Shown here: positions 16,626 to 24,161 of the stretch, in pieces
Position numbering within the stretch: position 1 is the stretch's first letter
Layout of the letters: each line of letters starts with the position of its first letter
Origin: Streptomyces bungoensis
Lineage (GTDB): Bacteria; Actinomycetota; Actinomycetes; Streptomycetales; Streptomycetaceae
Direction of reading: 5' to 3'
DNA: 64,000 nucleotides
Assembly (NCBI RefSeq): GCF_001514215.1
Contig: NZ_KQ948862.1
Coordinates: 124,001 to 188,000 of the forward strand
Notes under the pieces: model-generated
What the model was told of the DNA's origin: nothing
Seen by the model: only the letters and a program-made list of their open reading frames with translations
Database searches by the model: none
Position numbers and translations under genes: made by a program

Positions 16626-16698
16626 GCCCCCGTTGTGTAGCGGCCTAGCACGCCGCCCTCTCAAGGCGGTAGCGCCGGTTCGAATCCGGTCGGGGGTA
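16626..16698 (+). tRNA. tRNA-Glu (CTC)
   Basis: This third tRNA-Glu copy is the same in sequence as the one at 16432-16504 and closes the array. A hairpin terminator follows immediately. Confidence 0.96.
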
Positions 16699-16701
16699 CG
16701 T

Positions 16702-16741
16702 ACGGTGAAGGGCCCCTTCCTCGGGAGGGGCCCTTCACCGT
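16702..16741. terminator. Terminator between tRNA array and merR-type gene
   Basis: ACGGTGAAGGGCCCCTTCC pairs with the segment ending at 16741 through a stem of about 18 bp containing one T-G wobble. It lies between convergent transcripts and probably serves both. Confidence 0.8.
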
Positions 16742-16760
16742 GTACCGGCGCCCCGTCCCG

Positions 16761-17408
16761 TCACGCCCCGCCGAACCGGCGGATCGACTCCTCCGCCTCC
16801 GCCAGCCGGCGCAGGCTGAGCAGCACCGGCTCGTAGAGCACGGTCAGTGCCACCGCGGCCTCCACCTGCTCGTCCGGTGTGGCGTACCGCTCCACCACGT
16901 CCAGGTCGCTGACCGCGATCTGCTCCACGGCACGGGCGTACGGCGCCAAGTCGTCGACGGCGCAGGGATAACCGAGGCGGGTCAGCGTGACGATCGCGGT
17001 CACGAGCATGCCGTACGCCGGTCCGCGCTCCGTCCTCTCCGCCTTGTCGCGGGCCCAGCCCATCCGGTCCAGCAGCGCGTCGGCGGTGTGCCGGGCCGAC
17101 TCGGTGGCGGGGTCGGCCTCGTCCGGTGCCGGACCGTGCGGCAGGGCCCACACGGCCGTTCCCAGCCGCTCGCCGGGACCCAGTTCGTCGTCCCCCAGGG
17201 CGGCGAGCACCTCCCGGGCCGAGTTCACCGGGATCCGCCCCACCTGGATCATCGCCCGCACCAGCCGCAGTCGCCGCAGGTGCTCCTCGTCGTACTCGGC
17301 CTGGGTGGCCGTGACCCGGCGGCCGGGGTGCAACAGCCCCTCGCGCAGGTAGTACTTGATCGTCGCCGTGGACACTCCGCTGCGCGCGCTCAGCTCCGCC
17401 AGTCGCAT
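16761..17408 (-). CDS. MerR-family transcriptional regulator
   Basis: This 215-residue regulator starts MRLAELSARSGVSTATIKYY, a MerR winged-helix N-terminus, followed by LREGLLHPGRR and a LRRLRLVRAMIQVG dimerisation helix. The rest is a helical C-terminal domain without the cysteines of metal sensors, so a metal ligand is unlikely. It is divergent from the DUF4188 gene across a 10-bp-arm palindrome (17465-17488) that is a good candidate for its operator. The ATG at 17408 matches family starts. Confidence 0.9.
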   Translation of the reverse strand: MRLAELSARSGVSTATIKYYLREGLLHPGRRVTATQAEYDEEHLRRLRLVRAMIQVGRIPVNSAREVLAALGDDELGPGERLGTAVWALPHGPAPDEADPATESARHTADALLDRMGWARDKAERTERGPAYGMLVTAIVTLTRLGYPCAVDDLAPYARAVEQIAVSDLDVVERYATPDEQVEAAVALTVLYEPVLLSLRRLAEAEESIRRFGGA

Positions 17409-17464
17409 CCCGCCCCGCACCCTCTTTCCTCGTTGCGTCCTCTTGCGCCCAGTGTAGGAGAGTG

Positions 17465-17488
17465 GCACTATCCAACTATGGATAGTGC
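17465..17488. promoter_or_regulatory. Palindromic operator between merR-type gene and DUF4188 gene
   Basis: GCACTATCCA and TGGATAGTGC form perfect 10-bp arms around ACTA. A further CTATCC half-site follows at once. MerR proteins bind such dyads within long-spacer promoters, so this is probably the shared control site. Confidence 0.65.
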
Positions 17489-17537
17489 GGCTATCCAATC
17501 AGTCGGACGAGTCGGACGAGGACGGGACCGGGGAGCC

Positions 17538-18023
17538 ATGGGTGCCGAGTCGATCGAGGGGCGCATGACCGCCGAGCACGAGGAGGGGATCGTCGTCTTC
17601 CTCGTCGGGATGCGTATCAACAGCTTCTGGGCGGTGCGCAGTTGGCTGCCGGTCGCCAGGGCCATGGGCCCGATGATCGCCGAACTCGCGCAGGACCGGG
17701 ACAGCGGGCTGCTGGGGTACAAGGCCCTGCGCGCCGGGCTGCGCGAGGCGTACCTGGTGCAGTACTGGGAGTCGAAGGAGAAGCTGCTCGCCTACGCCTC
17801 CGCGCCGGACCGCAGTCACCGCCCGGCCTGGGCCGCGTTCAACCGGCGGCTGCGCGAGGGCAGGGGGAAGGTGGGCTTCTGGCACGAGACGTACGTCGTG
17901 CCCGCCGGGTCCCACGAGTCGATCTACCTGAACATGCCCGCGTACGGCCTGGCCGCGGCCACGGGGGTGGCGCCGGTCGCCCGCCGCGGGAACCGCGCCG
18001 CCGACCGGCTGGCCATCTCCTGA
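17538..18023 (+). CDS. DUF4188 (monooxygenase-like) family protein
   Basis: This 161-residue protein shows the DUF4188 pattern: GRMTAEHEEGIVVFLVGMRIN, WLPVARAMGPM, DSGLLGYKA, YWESKEKLLAYA, and a C-terminal FWHETYVVPAGSHESIYLNMPAYGL split around Gly and Ser. The fold is a ferredoxin-like dimeric barrel related to antibiotic monooxygenases; heme or flavin-free oxygenase activity is only inferred. The ATG at 17538 places about nine residues before MTAE as in relatives; an ATG at 17478 lies inside the palindrome and is less likely. Pairing with a divergent MerR gene suggests inducible expression. Confidence 0.82.
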   Translation: MGAESIEGRMTAEHEEGIVVFLVGMRINSFWAVRSWLPVARAMGPMIAELAQDRDSGLLGYKALRAGLREAYLVQYWESKEKLLAYASAPDRSHRPAWAAFNRRLREGRGKVGFWHETYVVPAGSHESIYLNMPAYGLAAATGVAPVARRGNRAADRLAIS

Positions 18024-18109
18024 GCGCGGACTGCCGCCGAGCGGCGTCCGGCTCGGCCGGGGCCGGCCCCATCCGATGCCGGTGGCGGTGCCACTGCGGT
18101 GGGGAGCGG

Positions 18110-18259
18110 TCAGCCTGAGCGGCGCGGGGCCCGCGGGAGGCGGGCCGCCGCACCGATGACCGCCTGGGCGCGCAAGCGGCCCGGGTGGCGGGACAGAGAC
18201 TCGACGGGGCCGCAGACCGGGACGGCCACTACGACGCCGTTCGACGGGCCTCGTACGAC
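18110..18259 (-). pseudogene. Decayed copy of the ndgR C-terminus
   Basis: Read on the minus strand and ending in TGA at 18112-18110, this stretch encodes a sequence co-linear with the last ~46 residues of NdgR: GPSNGVVVAVPVCGP, LSRHPGRLRAQAVIGAAARL and a final RRSG. By eye 34 of 46 residues agree and the frame is free of stops, but there is no N-terminal part or start region. It is a partial duplication of the gene at 18744-19460. Confidence 0.8.
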
Positions 18260-18299
18260 TCCCCTGAGTGCGGACGTCGCCGAACCGGCTCCCGCGCGC

Positions 18300-18743
18300 C
18301 CCGCGTCCTGCCGGAAGGGCCTTGCCGCGGCGTAGGAGCCGGTTCCTGTTGCTGGCGGTGGCGGTGGTGGTGCCCGAGGGGCCGGGCCGGCCGGAGCGGC
18401 GCGGGGCCTGCCTGTGACGGCTCGTCGTCGCTGGGCGTCCCGCTCGTCTCCCGTCCTGCCGGGAGGGCCTTGCCTATGGGCCGTCGTCGAGCGCCGTCCC
18501 GCGTTCGTCCCCCGTCCTGCCGCGGCGTTGAGGCCGGCCCTTACTGGTGGCGGTGGCGGGGTCGGGCTGGAGAGGCCGGCCAGCCGGAGCGGCGCCGGGT
18601 CTGCCTGAGACGGGTCGCCGTCGCTGGGCGTCCCGCTCGTCTCCCGTCTCTCGTCCCCCGTCCTGCCGGAAGGTCCTGCCGCGGCGTTGAGGCCGGCCCT
18701 TACTGGTGGCGGTGGTGGAGCGGGGGAGTGCCGAAGGGGTCGG
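18300..18743. repeat. Decayed tandem copies of the ndgR 3' end and its flank
   Basis: The 12-mer CCGGAGCGGCGC that marks the ndgR C-terminal codons at 18748 recurs at 18391 and 18584, each followed by a shortened, drifted version of the ndgR tail. The 3' flank recurs too: a 42-bp block at 18515-18556 is identical to 18674-18715 (offset 159), and a weaker copy starts near 18321. No gene is visible in this stretch. It is best read as repeated duplication of the ndgR end followed by deletion and drift. Confidence 0.75.
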
Positions 18744-19460
18744 TCAGCCGGAGCGGCGCAGGGCCTCCGAGAGGCGGGCCGCCGCGTCGATGACCGCCTG
18801 GGCGTGCATACGGCCCGGGTGGCGGGACAGGCGCTCGATGGGGCCGGAGACCGACACGGCCGCCACCACGCGGTTCGACGGGCCGCGCACGGGCGCGGAG
18901 ACGGAGGCCACGCCCGGCTCGCGCTCGCCGATGGACTGGGCCCAGCCCCGGCGCCGGACGCCCGACAGGGCCGTCGCCGTGAAGCGGGCGCCCTGCAGGC
19001 CGCGGTGCAGCCGCTCGGGCTCCTCCCAGGCCATCAGGATCTGCGCCGACGAACCGGCCTTCATCGTGAGCGTGGAGCCGACCGGGACCGTGTCCCGCAG
19101 ACCGGACAGGCGCTCCGCCGCGGCGACGCAGATCCGCATGTCGCCCTGGCGGCGGTAGAGCTGCGCGCTCTCGCCGGTGACGTCGCGCAGGTGGGTCAGC
19201 ACCGGGCCAGCGGTGGCCAGCAGGCGGTCCTCGCCGGCCGCCGCGGCCAGCTCCGCCAGGCGCGGGCCGAGGATGAACCGGCCCTGCATGTCTCGTGCCA
19301 CCATGCGGTGGTGTTCCAGGGCCACGGCCAGGCGGTGGGCCGTGGGTCGTGCCAGTCCGGTCGCGCCGACCAGACCCGCGAGGGTGGCCGGACCGGACTC
19401 CAGAGCGCTCAGGACGAGGGCCGCCTTGTCCAGAACGCCGACGCCGCTACTGTTGTCCAT
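18744..19460 (-). CDS. ndgR: IclR-family regulator NdgR
   Basis: This 238-residue IclR-type regulator has an N-terminal winged helix (LDKAALVLSALESGPATLAG, TGLARPTAHRLAVALEHH) and a C-terminal effector domain beginning around RFILGPRLAELAAAAG. NdgR controls leucine and other amino-acid genes, nitrogen-source-dependent growth and antibiotic production in streptomycetes. It is divergent from leuC, its known target, across a 209-base region holding an IclR-like inverted repeat at 19473-19493. Start at ATG 19460 gives MDNSSGVGVLDKA and the usual family length. Confidence 0.95.
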   Translation of the reverse strand: MDNSSGVGVLDKAALVLSALESGPATLAGLVGATGLARPTAHRLAVALEHHRMVARDMQGRFILGPRLAELAAAAGEDRLLATAGPVLTHLRDVTGESAQLYRRQGDMRICVAAAERLSGLRDTVPVGSTLTMKAGSSAQILMAWEEPERLHRGLQGARFTATALSGVRRRGWAQSIGEREPGVASVSAPVRGPSNRVVAAVSVSGPIERLSRHPGRMHAQAVIDAAARLSEALRRSG

Positions 19461-19472
19461 GAAACGATACTC

Positions 19473-19493
19473 GCGTCTCACTCTGTGAAACGC
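19473..19493. promoter_or_regulatory. Probable NdgR operator upstream of leuC and ndgR
   Basis: GCGTCTCAC-TCT-GTGAAACGC is an inverted repeat with 8 of 9 arm positions paired, lying 12 bases upstream of the ndgR start. Position between ndgR and leuC makes autoregulation plus leuCD control likely. Binding is inferred. Confidence 0.55.
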
Positions 19494-19669
19494 AAGTTCA
19501 ATTTTCCATGGAACGCGCCACTCTGGAATCACACAGCGGCCCGCGGACCATCGGGCCCGGCGGTGGACGCCCGGAATCACCACTTCATGGGGCCCGGCAG
19601 ACGGGCGGTCGCCGCATCCTCAAGATCTCTAGTTGGGCCGGTGGACGTTTGCCGGCCGGAGGGAAAGCG

Positions 19670-21094
19670 ATGGGTAGGACACTCGCGGAGAAGGTCTGGG
19701 ACGACCACGTCGTCCGGCGCGCCGAGGGCGAGCCCGACCTCCTCTACATCGATCTGCACCTGCTGCACGAGGTGACCAGCCCGCAGGCCTTCGACGGGCT
19801 GCGCAAGAGCGGCCGGCAGGTGCGGCGCCTCGACCTCACCATCGCGACCGAGGACCACAACACCCCGACCATCGACATCGACAAGCCCATCGCCGACCCG
19901 GTCTCCCGGGCCCAGCTGGAGACGCTGCGCAAGAACTGCGCCGAGTTCGGCGTCCGGCTGCACCCGCTGGGCGACGTCGAGCAGGGCGTCGTGCACGTGG
20001 TCGGTCCCCAGCTGGGTCTGACCCAGCCGGGCACCACCGTGGTCTGCGGTGACTCCCACACCTCCACGCACGGCGCCTTCGGCGCGCTGGCGTTCGGCAT
20101 CGGCACCTCCCAGGTGGAGCACGTGCTGGCCACCCAGACGCTGCCGATGGCCCGCCCGAAGACCATGGCGATCACCGTCGAGGGCGAGCTGCCCGAGGGC
20201 GTCACCGCCAAGGACCTGATCCTGGCGATCATCGCGAAGATCGGCACCGGCGGCGGCCAGGGCTACGTCCTGGAGTACCGCGGCTCCGCCATCGAGAAGC
20301 TCTCGATGGAGGCCCGGATGACCATCTGCAACATGTCGATCGAGGCCGGCGCCCGCGCGGGCATGATCGCCCCGGACGAGACGACCTTCGCGTACCTCCA
20401 GGGCCGTCCGCACGCCCCCGAGGGCGCCGACTGGGACGCGGCGGTCGCGTACTGGAAGACCCTGCGGACCGACGAGGACGCCGTCTTCGACGCCGAGGTC
20501 GTCATCGACGCCGCCGAGCTGTCCCCGTTCGTCACCTGGGGCACCAACCCCGGCCAGGGCGCGCCGCTTTCGGCGTCCGTCCCCGACCCGGCTTCGTACG
20601 AAGACGCCTCGGAGCGCCTCGCCGCCGAAAAGGCCCTGGAGTACATGGGGTTGGAGGCCGGGCAGCCGCTGCGCTCCATCGACGTGGACACGGTCTTCGT
20701 AGGCTCCTGCACCAACGGCCGCATCGAGGACCTGCGCGCCGCCGCGGACGTCGTGCGGGGCCGCAAAGTCGCCGACGGCGTACGGATGCTGGTCGTCCCG
20801 GGCTCCGCGCGCGTCGGGCTGCAGGCCGTCTCCGAGGGCCTGGACGTCGTCTTCAAGGAGGCCGGTGCCGAATGGCGGCACGCCGGCTGCTCGATGTGCC
20901 TCGGCATGAACCCCGACCAGCTGGCCCCGGGGGAGCGCTCCGCCTCCACCTCCAACCGCAACTTCGAGGGCCGGCAGGGCAAGGGCGGCCGCACCCACCT
21001 GGTGTCCCCGCAGGTCGCGGCCGCGACCGCCGTCCTGGGCCACCTGGCCTCGCCCGCCGACCTGTCCGACGCCCCCGCGCCCGCTGGAGTCTGA
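19670..21094 (+). CDS. leuC: 3-isopropylmalate dehydratase large subunit
   Basis: This 474-residue aconitase-family subunit contains the 4Fe-4S ligands C347 ([12 protein letters not shown]) and C407/C410 (GCSMCLGMN), plus the substrate-site segments [15 protein letters not shown] and [13 protein letters not shown]. With LeuD it isomerises 2-isopropylmalate to 3-isopropylmalate in leucine synthesis. ATG 19670 has a GGAGGG site. leuD follows after six bases, forming an operon controlled from the ndgR-leuC region. Confidence 0.97.
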   Translation: MGRTLAEKVWDDHVVRRAEGEPDLLYIDLHLLHEVTSPQAFDGLRKSGRQVRRLDLTIATEDHNTPTIDIDKPIADPVSRAQLETLRKNCAEFGVRLHPLGDVEQGVVHVVGPQLGLTQPGTTVVCGDSHTSTHGAFGALAFGIGTSQVEHVLATQTLPMARPKTMAITVEGELPEGVTAKDLILAIIAKIGTGGGQGYVLEYRGSAIEKLSMEARMTICNMSIEAGARAGMIAPDETTFAYLQGRPHAPEGADWDAAVAYWKTLRTDEDAVFDAEVVIDAAELSPFVTWGTNPGQGAPLSASVPDPASYEDASERLAAEKALEYMGLEAGQPLRSIDVDTVFVGSCTNGRIEDLRAAADVVRGRKVADGVRMLVVPGSARVGLQAVSEGLDVVFKEAGAEWRHAGCSMCLGMNPDQLAPGERSASTSNRNFEGRQGKGGRTHLVSPQVAAATAVLGHLASPADLSDAPAPAGV

Positions 21095-21100
21095 TCGATC

Positions 21101-21694
21101 ATGGAAGCCTTCACCACCCACACCGGCCGGGCCGTCCCGCTGCGCCGCAGCAACGTCGACACCGACCAGATCATCCCCGCCCACTGGCTCAAGAAGGTCA
21201 CGCGCGACGGTTTCGAGGACGGGCTGTTCGAGGCCTGGCGCAAGGACCCCGAGTTCGTGCTCAACCGCCCCGAGCGGCAGGGCGCCACCGTCCTGGTCGC
21301 CGGCCCCGACTTCGGCACCGGCTCCTCCCGTGAGCACGCCGTCTGGGCGCTGCAGAACTACGGCTTCAAGACCGTGATCTCCTCCCGCTTCGCGGACATC
21401 TTCCGGGGCAACTCGCTGAAGAACGGCCTGCTCACGGTGGTCATCGACCAGAAGGTCGTGGACGCGCTGTGGGAGCTGACGGAGGCCGACCCGCAGGCGG
21501 AGATCACCGTCGACCTCGAGGCCCGCGAGGTACGCGCCGAGGGCATCACCGCCCCCTTCGAGCTGGACGAGAACTCCCGCTGGCGTCTGCTGAACGGGCT
21601 GGACGACATCTCCATCACCCTGCGGAACGAGGGCGACATCGCCGCCTACGAGGCGGAGCGGCCGTCCTACAAGCCGCGCACGCTCCAGGTCTGA
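21101..21694 (+). CDS. leuD: 3-isopropylmalate dehydratase small subunit
   Basis: This 197-residue small subunit has the family features: [20 protein letters not shown] near the start, the [17 protein letters not shown] swivel-domain segment and [18 protein letters not shown]. It supplies substrate specificity to LeuC in the leucine pathway. It starts six bases after leuC and ends at a strong hairpin. Confidence 0.97.
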   Translation: MEAFTTHTGRAVPLRRSNVDTDQIIPAHWLKKVTRDGFEDGLFEAWRKDPEFVLNRPERQGATVLVAGPDFGTGSSREHAVWALQNYGFKTVISSRFADIFRGNSLKNGLLTVVIDQKVVDALWELTEADPQAEITVDLEAREVRAEGITAPFELDENSRWRLLNGLDDISITLRNEGDIAAYEAERPSYKPRTLQV

Positions 21695-21748
21695 ACCAAC
21701 GCCGGAACCGCCCCCTCCGACGGGTCGGGTTTCGGCCACCCAACGCCC

Positions 21749-21787
21749 CGGCTGTACCCCCGATCGCCCCGATCGGGGGTACAGCCG
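21749..21787 (+). terminator. Terminator of leuCD
   Basis: A perfect 18-bp stem (21749-21766 with 21770-21787) closes on a 3-base loop 55 bases after leuD. Confidence 0.85.
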
Positions 21788-21969
21788 TGTCTGCACCCGA
21801 ATGGCCCCGTCCCGCTGCCGGGCCGCTCTCAACTTGCCACGTTACGGCGGTGATTGGCGGGGTACGCGCCCTGTGGGAACGGGGCTTTCACAGGGGCCGA
21901 AAGGGCTGTCGGCGGCGGCAGTTGCCCCCTGCGCAGGCGACAACTCGCCCCAGATGGCACAATCTGTGC

Positions 21970-22200
21970 ATGGAACACGACGGCCAACTCCAGCTCTATG
22001 CGGCGGTCGCGGACCATCTCAAGGAAGCGCACTCACGGGTGCGCGCACTGCAAGTCCCGGAGGGCGTACGGATGGCGCTGACCCGGAAGCTGCTGGTCAT
22101 TACGGCCGCGGCCAAGCACGATCCCGCCGCTGCGGCGCGGCGACTCGAGCGGTTCATGACGGACCTCGACGAGGGTCGGATCCCCGACGAGGACCGCTGA
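21970..22200 (+). CDS. Small conserved actinobacterial protein of unknown function
   Basis: This 76-residue, mostly helical, charged protein begins MEHDGQLQLYAAVADHLKEA and ends DLDEGRIPDEDR. It has alternating helices (VRALQVPEGVRMALTRKLLV, AAARRLERFMTDLDEG) and no cysteine, signal or membrane segment. It sits upstream of hupS on the same strand, and I recall a protein of this kind in that position in other streptomycetes, but the function is unknown. The start was chosen because coding character begins there. Confidence 0.7.
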   Translation: MEHDGQLQLYAAVADHLKEAHSRVRALQVPEGVRMALTRKLLVITAAAKHDPAAAARRLERFMTDLDEGRIPDEDR

Positions 22201-22256
22201 ACAGCCCGGGACCACCGAGTCCGTTGCGGCACAAGGGTGATAAGCCCGTTTCGTGT

Positions 22257-22285
22257 TTGATTTGCGGTATATATCTGCCTAACGT
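22257..22285 (+). promoter_or_regulatory. Candidate hupS promoter
   Basis: TTGATT (22257-22262), a 17-base AT-rich spacer containing TATATAT, and TAACGT (22280-22285) fit a HrdB-like promoter about 50 bases before the hupS start. Confidence 0.5.
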
Positions 22286-22337
22286 GCGAAAAAGGCTTGA
22301 ACACTTTCGTTCTGGCGATGTCTCCGAAGGGGAAGAC

Positions 22338-22997
22338 GTGAACAAGGCGCAGCTCGTAGAAGCGATTGCCGACAAGGTGGGTGGCCGCCAGCAGGCAGCC
22401 GACGCCGTCGATCATGTCCTGGACGCCATCGTCCGCGCGGTCGTCGCGGGCGAGCGGGTCTCGGTCACGGGCTTCGGGTCCTTCGAGAAGGTGGACCGGC
22501 CCGCGCGTTACGCCCGCAACCCCCAGACGGGCGAGCGGGTTCGCGTCAAGAAGACCTCCGTGCCGCGCTTCCGCGCCGGTCAGGGCTTCAAGGACCTGGT
22601 GAGCGGCTCGAAGAAGCTGCCGCGCGGTGGAGAGGTCGCCGTGAAGAAGGCGCCCAAGGGCAGCCTGTCCGGCCCGCCGCCCACCATCGCGAAGGCCGCG
22701 GGCAAGAAGGCCGCCGCCAAGAAGACGAGCGCGGCGGCGGCGAAGAAGACCACCGCGGCGAAGAAGACGACGGCCAAGAAGACCACGGCCGCCGCCGCGA
22801 AGAAGACCACCGCGAAGAAGACGACGGGCACCACGGCCGCCGCCAAGAAGACCCCCGCGACCAAGGCCGCCGCCAAGAAGACCACGGCGCAGAAGGCCCC
22901 GGCCAAGAAGGTCACCGCCAAGAAGGCCCCGGCCAAGAAGTCGACGGCCCGCAAGACCACCGCCAAGAAGACCACCGCCCGCAAGGCGACGTCGTAA
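22338..22997 (+). CDS. hupS: HupS, HU-type nucleoid protein with lysine-rich tail
   Basis: This 219-residue protein has a normal HU domain in residues 1-90 (MNKAQLVEAIADK, FGSFEKVDRPARYARNPQTG, the DNA-binding arm region) fused to a ~100-residue tail of KKTT/KKAA/KKAPAK repeats resembling eukaryotic histone H1. This two-domain form is specific to actinobacteria; HupS in Streptomyces compacts spore DNA and affects dormancy and germination. The start is GTG 22338. The tail is encoded by near-repetitive AAGAAGACC codons and may vary in length between strains. A convergent hairpin follows at 23021. Confidence 0.96.
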   Translation: MNKAQLVEAIADKVGGRQQAADAVDHVLDAIVRAVVAGERVSVTGFGSFEKVDRPARYARNPQTGERVRVKKTSVPRFRAGQGFKDLVSGSKKLPRGGEVAVKKAPKGSLSGPPPTIAKAAGKKAAAKKTSAAAAKKTTAAKKTTAKKTTAAAAKKTTAKKTTGTTAAAKKTPATKAAAKKTTAQKAPAKKVTAKKAPAKKSTARKTTAKKTTARKATS

Positions 22998-23020
22998 GCC
23001 GCGAGGGCACTCAACGCGCC

Positions 23021-23049
23021 GGGCCGGACTCCCCTGGGGAGCCCGGCCC
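23021..23049. terminator. Terminator between hupS and the convergent small gene
   Basis: GGGCCGGACTCCCC and GGGGAGCCCGGCCC form a 14-bp stem with a single mismatch and a minimal loop, lying between convergent genes. Confidence 0.65.
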
Positions 23050-23071
23050 GCGGCATGTGGGGCGCCTGTGG

Positions 23072-23275
23072 CTACAGCGTCTGCAGGGTCACCAGGGTGA
23101 TCCGCGGGGCGCCGCTGTCGCCCTCCGTCTCGATCCGCACCCGCTGTCCGGGCCGCAACAGCCGCAGCCCCCCGGCGTCGAAGGCCGCGGCGTCGAACGG
23201 CACCGGGGTGCCGTCGTCGAGCAGCACCTGACCGCTGCGGGTGTCGGGGTCGTACGTGTACGCGGTCGCCTGCAT
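23072..23275 (-). CDS. Small OB-fold-like (cold-shock-like) protein
   Basis: This 67-residue protein reads MQATAYTYDPDTRSGQVLLD near its start, then GTPVPFDAAAFDAGG, RLLRPGQRVRIETEG and a final RITLVTLQTL. The order G.V..DDG..V.F......R.L..GQRV..E resembles cold-shock domains, but the RNP1 and RNP2 aromatic motifs are absent. A nucleic-acid or ligand-binding OB fold is a reasonable guess. It lies between hupS (convergent) and cofC (same strand, 71 bases upstream). Confidence 0.72.
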   Translation of the reverse strand: MQATAYTYDPDTRSGQVLLDDGTPVPFDAAAFDAGGLRLLRPGQRVRIETEGDSGAPRITLVTLQTL

Positions 23276-23346
23276 GCCGGCCAGCCTAGTGCCGGACGTG
23301 AGGGGTGCGCCCCCGGGCCCGCGGGTACCACGCGCCGGGCGGCGGC

Positions 23347-23985
23347 TCACGACCCCGGGATCAGCAACCCCGCCGACACCGCGGCCGTGTGAGGGCCCAC
23401 CCCGAGCGCCAGCGCCGCGCGCAGGTCGTCGCCGGTGTCGACGTCCTGCCGTACCGAATTCACTTCCCCGAGCTCCAGTTCCGCGGCGCCCGAAGCACGG
23501 TGCCGGGCCCGGGAATCGACGCCGAACTCCGGCCGCAATTCGGCACCCGGCCCCGCGGCCAGCAAGGTCGTGCCCGATCCCGCCGCATCCGCGAGAAAGG
23601 CCCGCGGGAATTGCGCCGCCGCCCCCAGCACCACCGCGAGTTCCGCCGGCCGCAGTGCCGGCAGATCGGCGTTCAGTGCCGCGACCGGAGCCCGCGGCCG
23701 CCGCTGCCGCACGGCGCCCGCGCCGTGGGCGAGAGCGGCGTTCAGGCCGCTTGCCGGGGCGTCGGGGACGATCCGGGCGCCCAGCTCCGCCAGCTCCCGC
23801 CCGGCCAGCGCGTCGTCCGTGACGACCGCCACATCCGACACCGCCGGACACGCCAGCGCCGCCGCCACCGTGTCCTGCGCGAACGCCAGGGCGAGCCCCG
23901 GGCGCACCCCGTCGGCGGCGGTGTCCGCAAGCCTGCTCTTGGCCCGCGCCAGAGGCTTCAGGGGGATGACCAAGGTCCACTGCAC
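23347..23985 (-). CDS. cofC: CofC/FbiD guanylyltransferase for coenzyme F420
   Basis: This 212-residue nucleotidyltransferase has the CofC entry motif LKPLARAKSRL (residues 9-19), VAVVTDD, NADLPALRP and SGTTLLAAGPGAELRPEFG. The family transfers GMP from GTP to 2-phospholactate or phosphoenolpyruvate, the first committed step of F420 side-chain assembly. The start is GTG 23985 with a GAGAGGG site. Streptomycetes use F420 for redox steps in primary and secondary metabolism. Substrate choice (phosphoenolpyruvate or phospholactate) cannot be read from the sequence. Confidence 0.9.
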   Translation of the reverse strand: MQWTLVIPLKPLARAKSRLADTAADGVRPGLALAFAQDTVAAALACPAVSDVAVVTDDALAGRELAELGARIVPDAPASGLNAALAHGAGAVRQRRPRAPVAALNADLPALRPAELAVVLGAAAQFPRAFLADAAGSGTTLLAAGPGAELRPEFGVDSRARHRASGAAELELGEVNSVRQDVDTGDDLRAALALGVGPHTAAVSAGLLIPGS

Positions 23986-24161
23986 CGGCGTACCGTCCCT
24001 CTCTCGTCGCCCTCATTCTCACCCGGCGGACCGGGTGCGAAGGGGGCGCCGGTGAGGTGCGGGCGTACGGTGTTCTCGACAGACCGGCGCCCCGGGGCGA
24101 CACTTGTGCGGCCCCCGGACCGGGTGGCAGTCCCGAAGGCCTTGTGAAGGAAGGTGTCCGC

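Noticed and set aside
16219-16698. Repeated blocks suggesting direct repeats, att sites or a CRISPR-like array
   Set aside because: The repeats are full tRNA-Gln and tRNA-Glu genes; no integrase or spacer pattern is present.
19577-21832. 750-codon minus-strand frame across leuCD
   Set aside because: It runs antisense to two certain genes, has no motif and crosses the leuD terminator.
22700-22990. Low-complexity repeat looking like a minisatellite
   Set aside because: It encodes the lysine-rich tail of HupS in frame, a normal feature of that protein.
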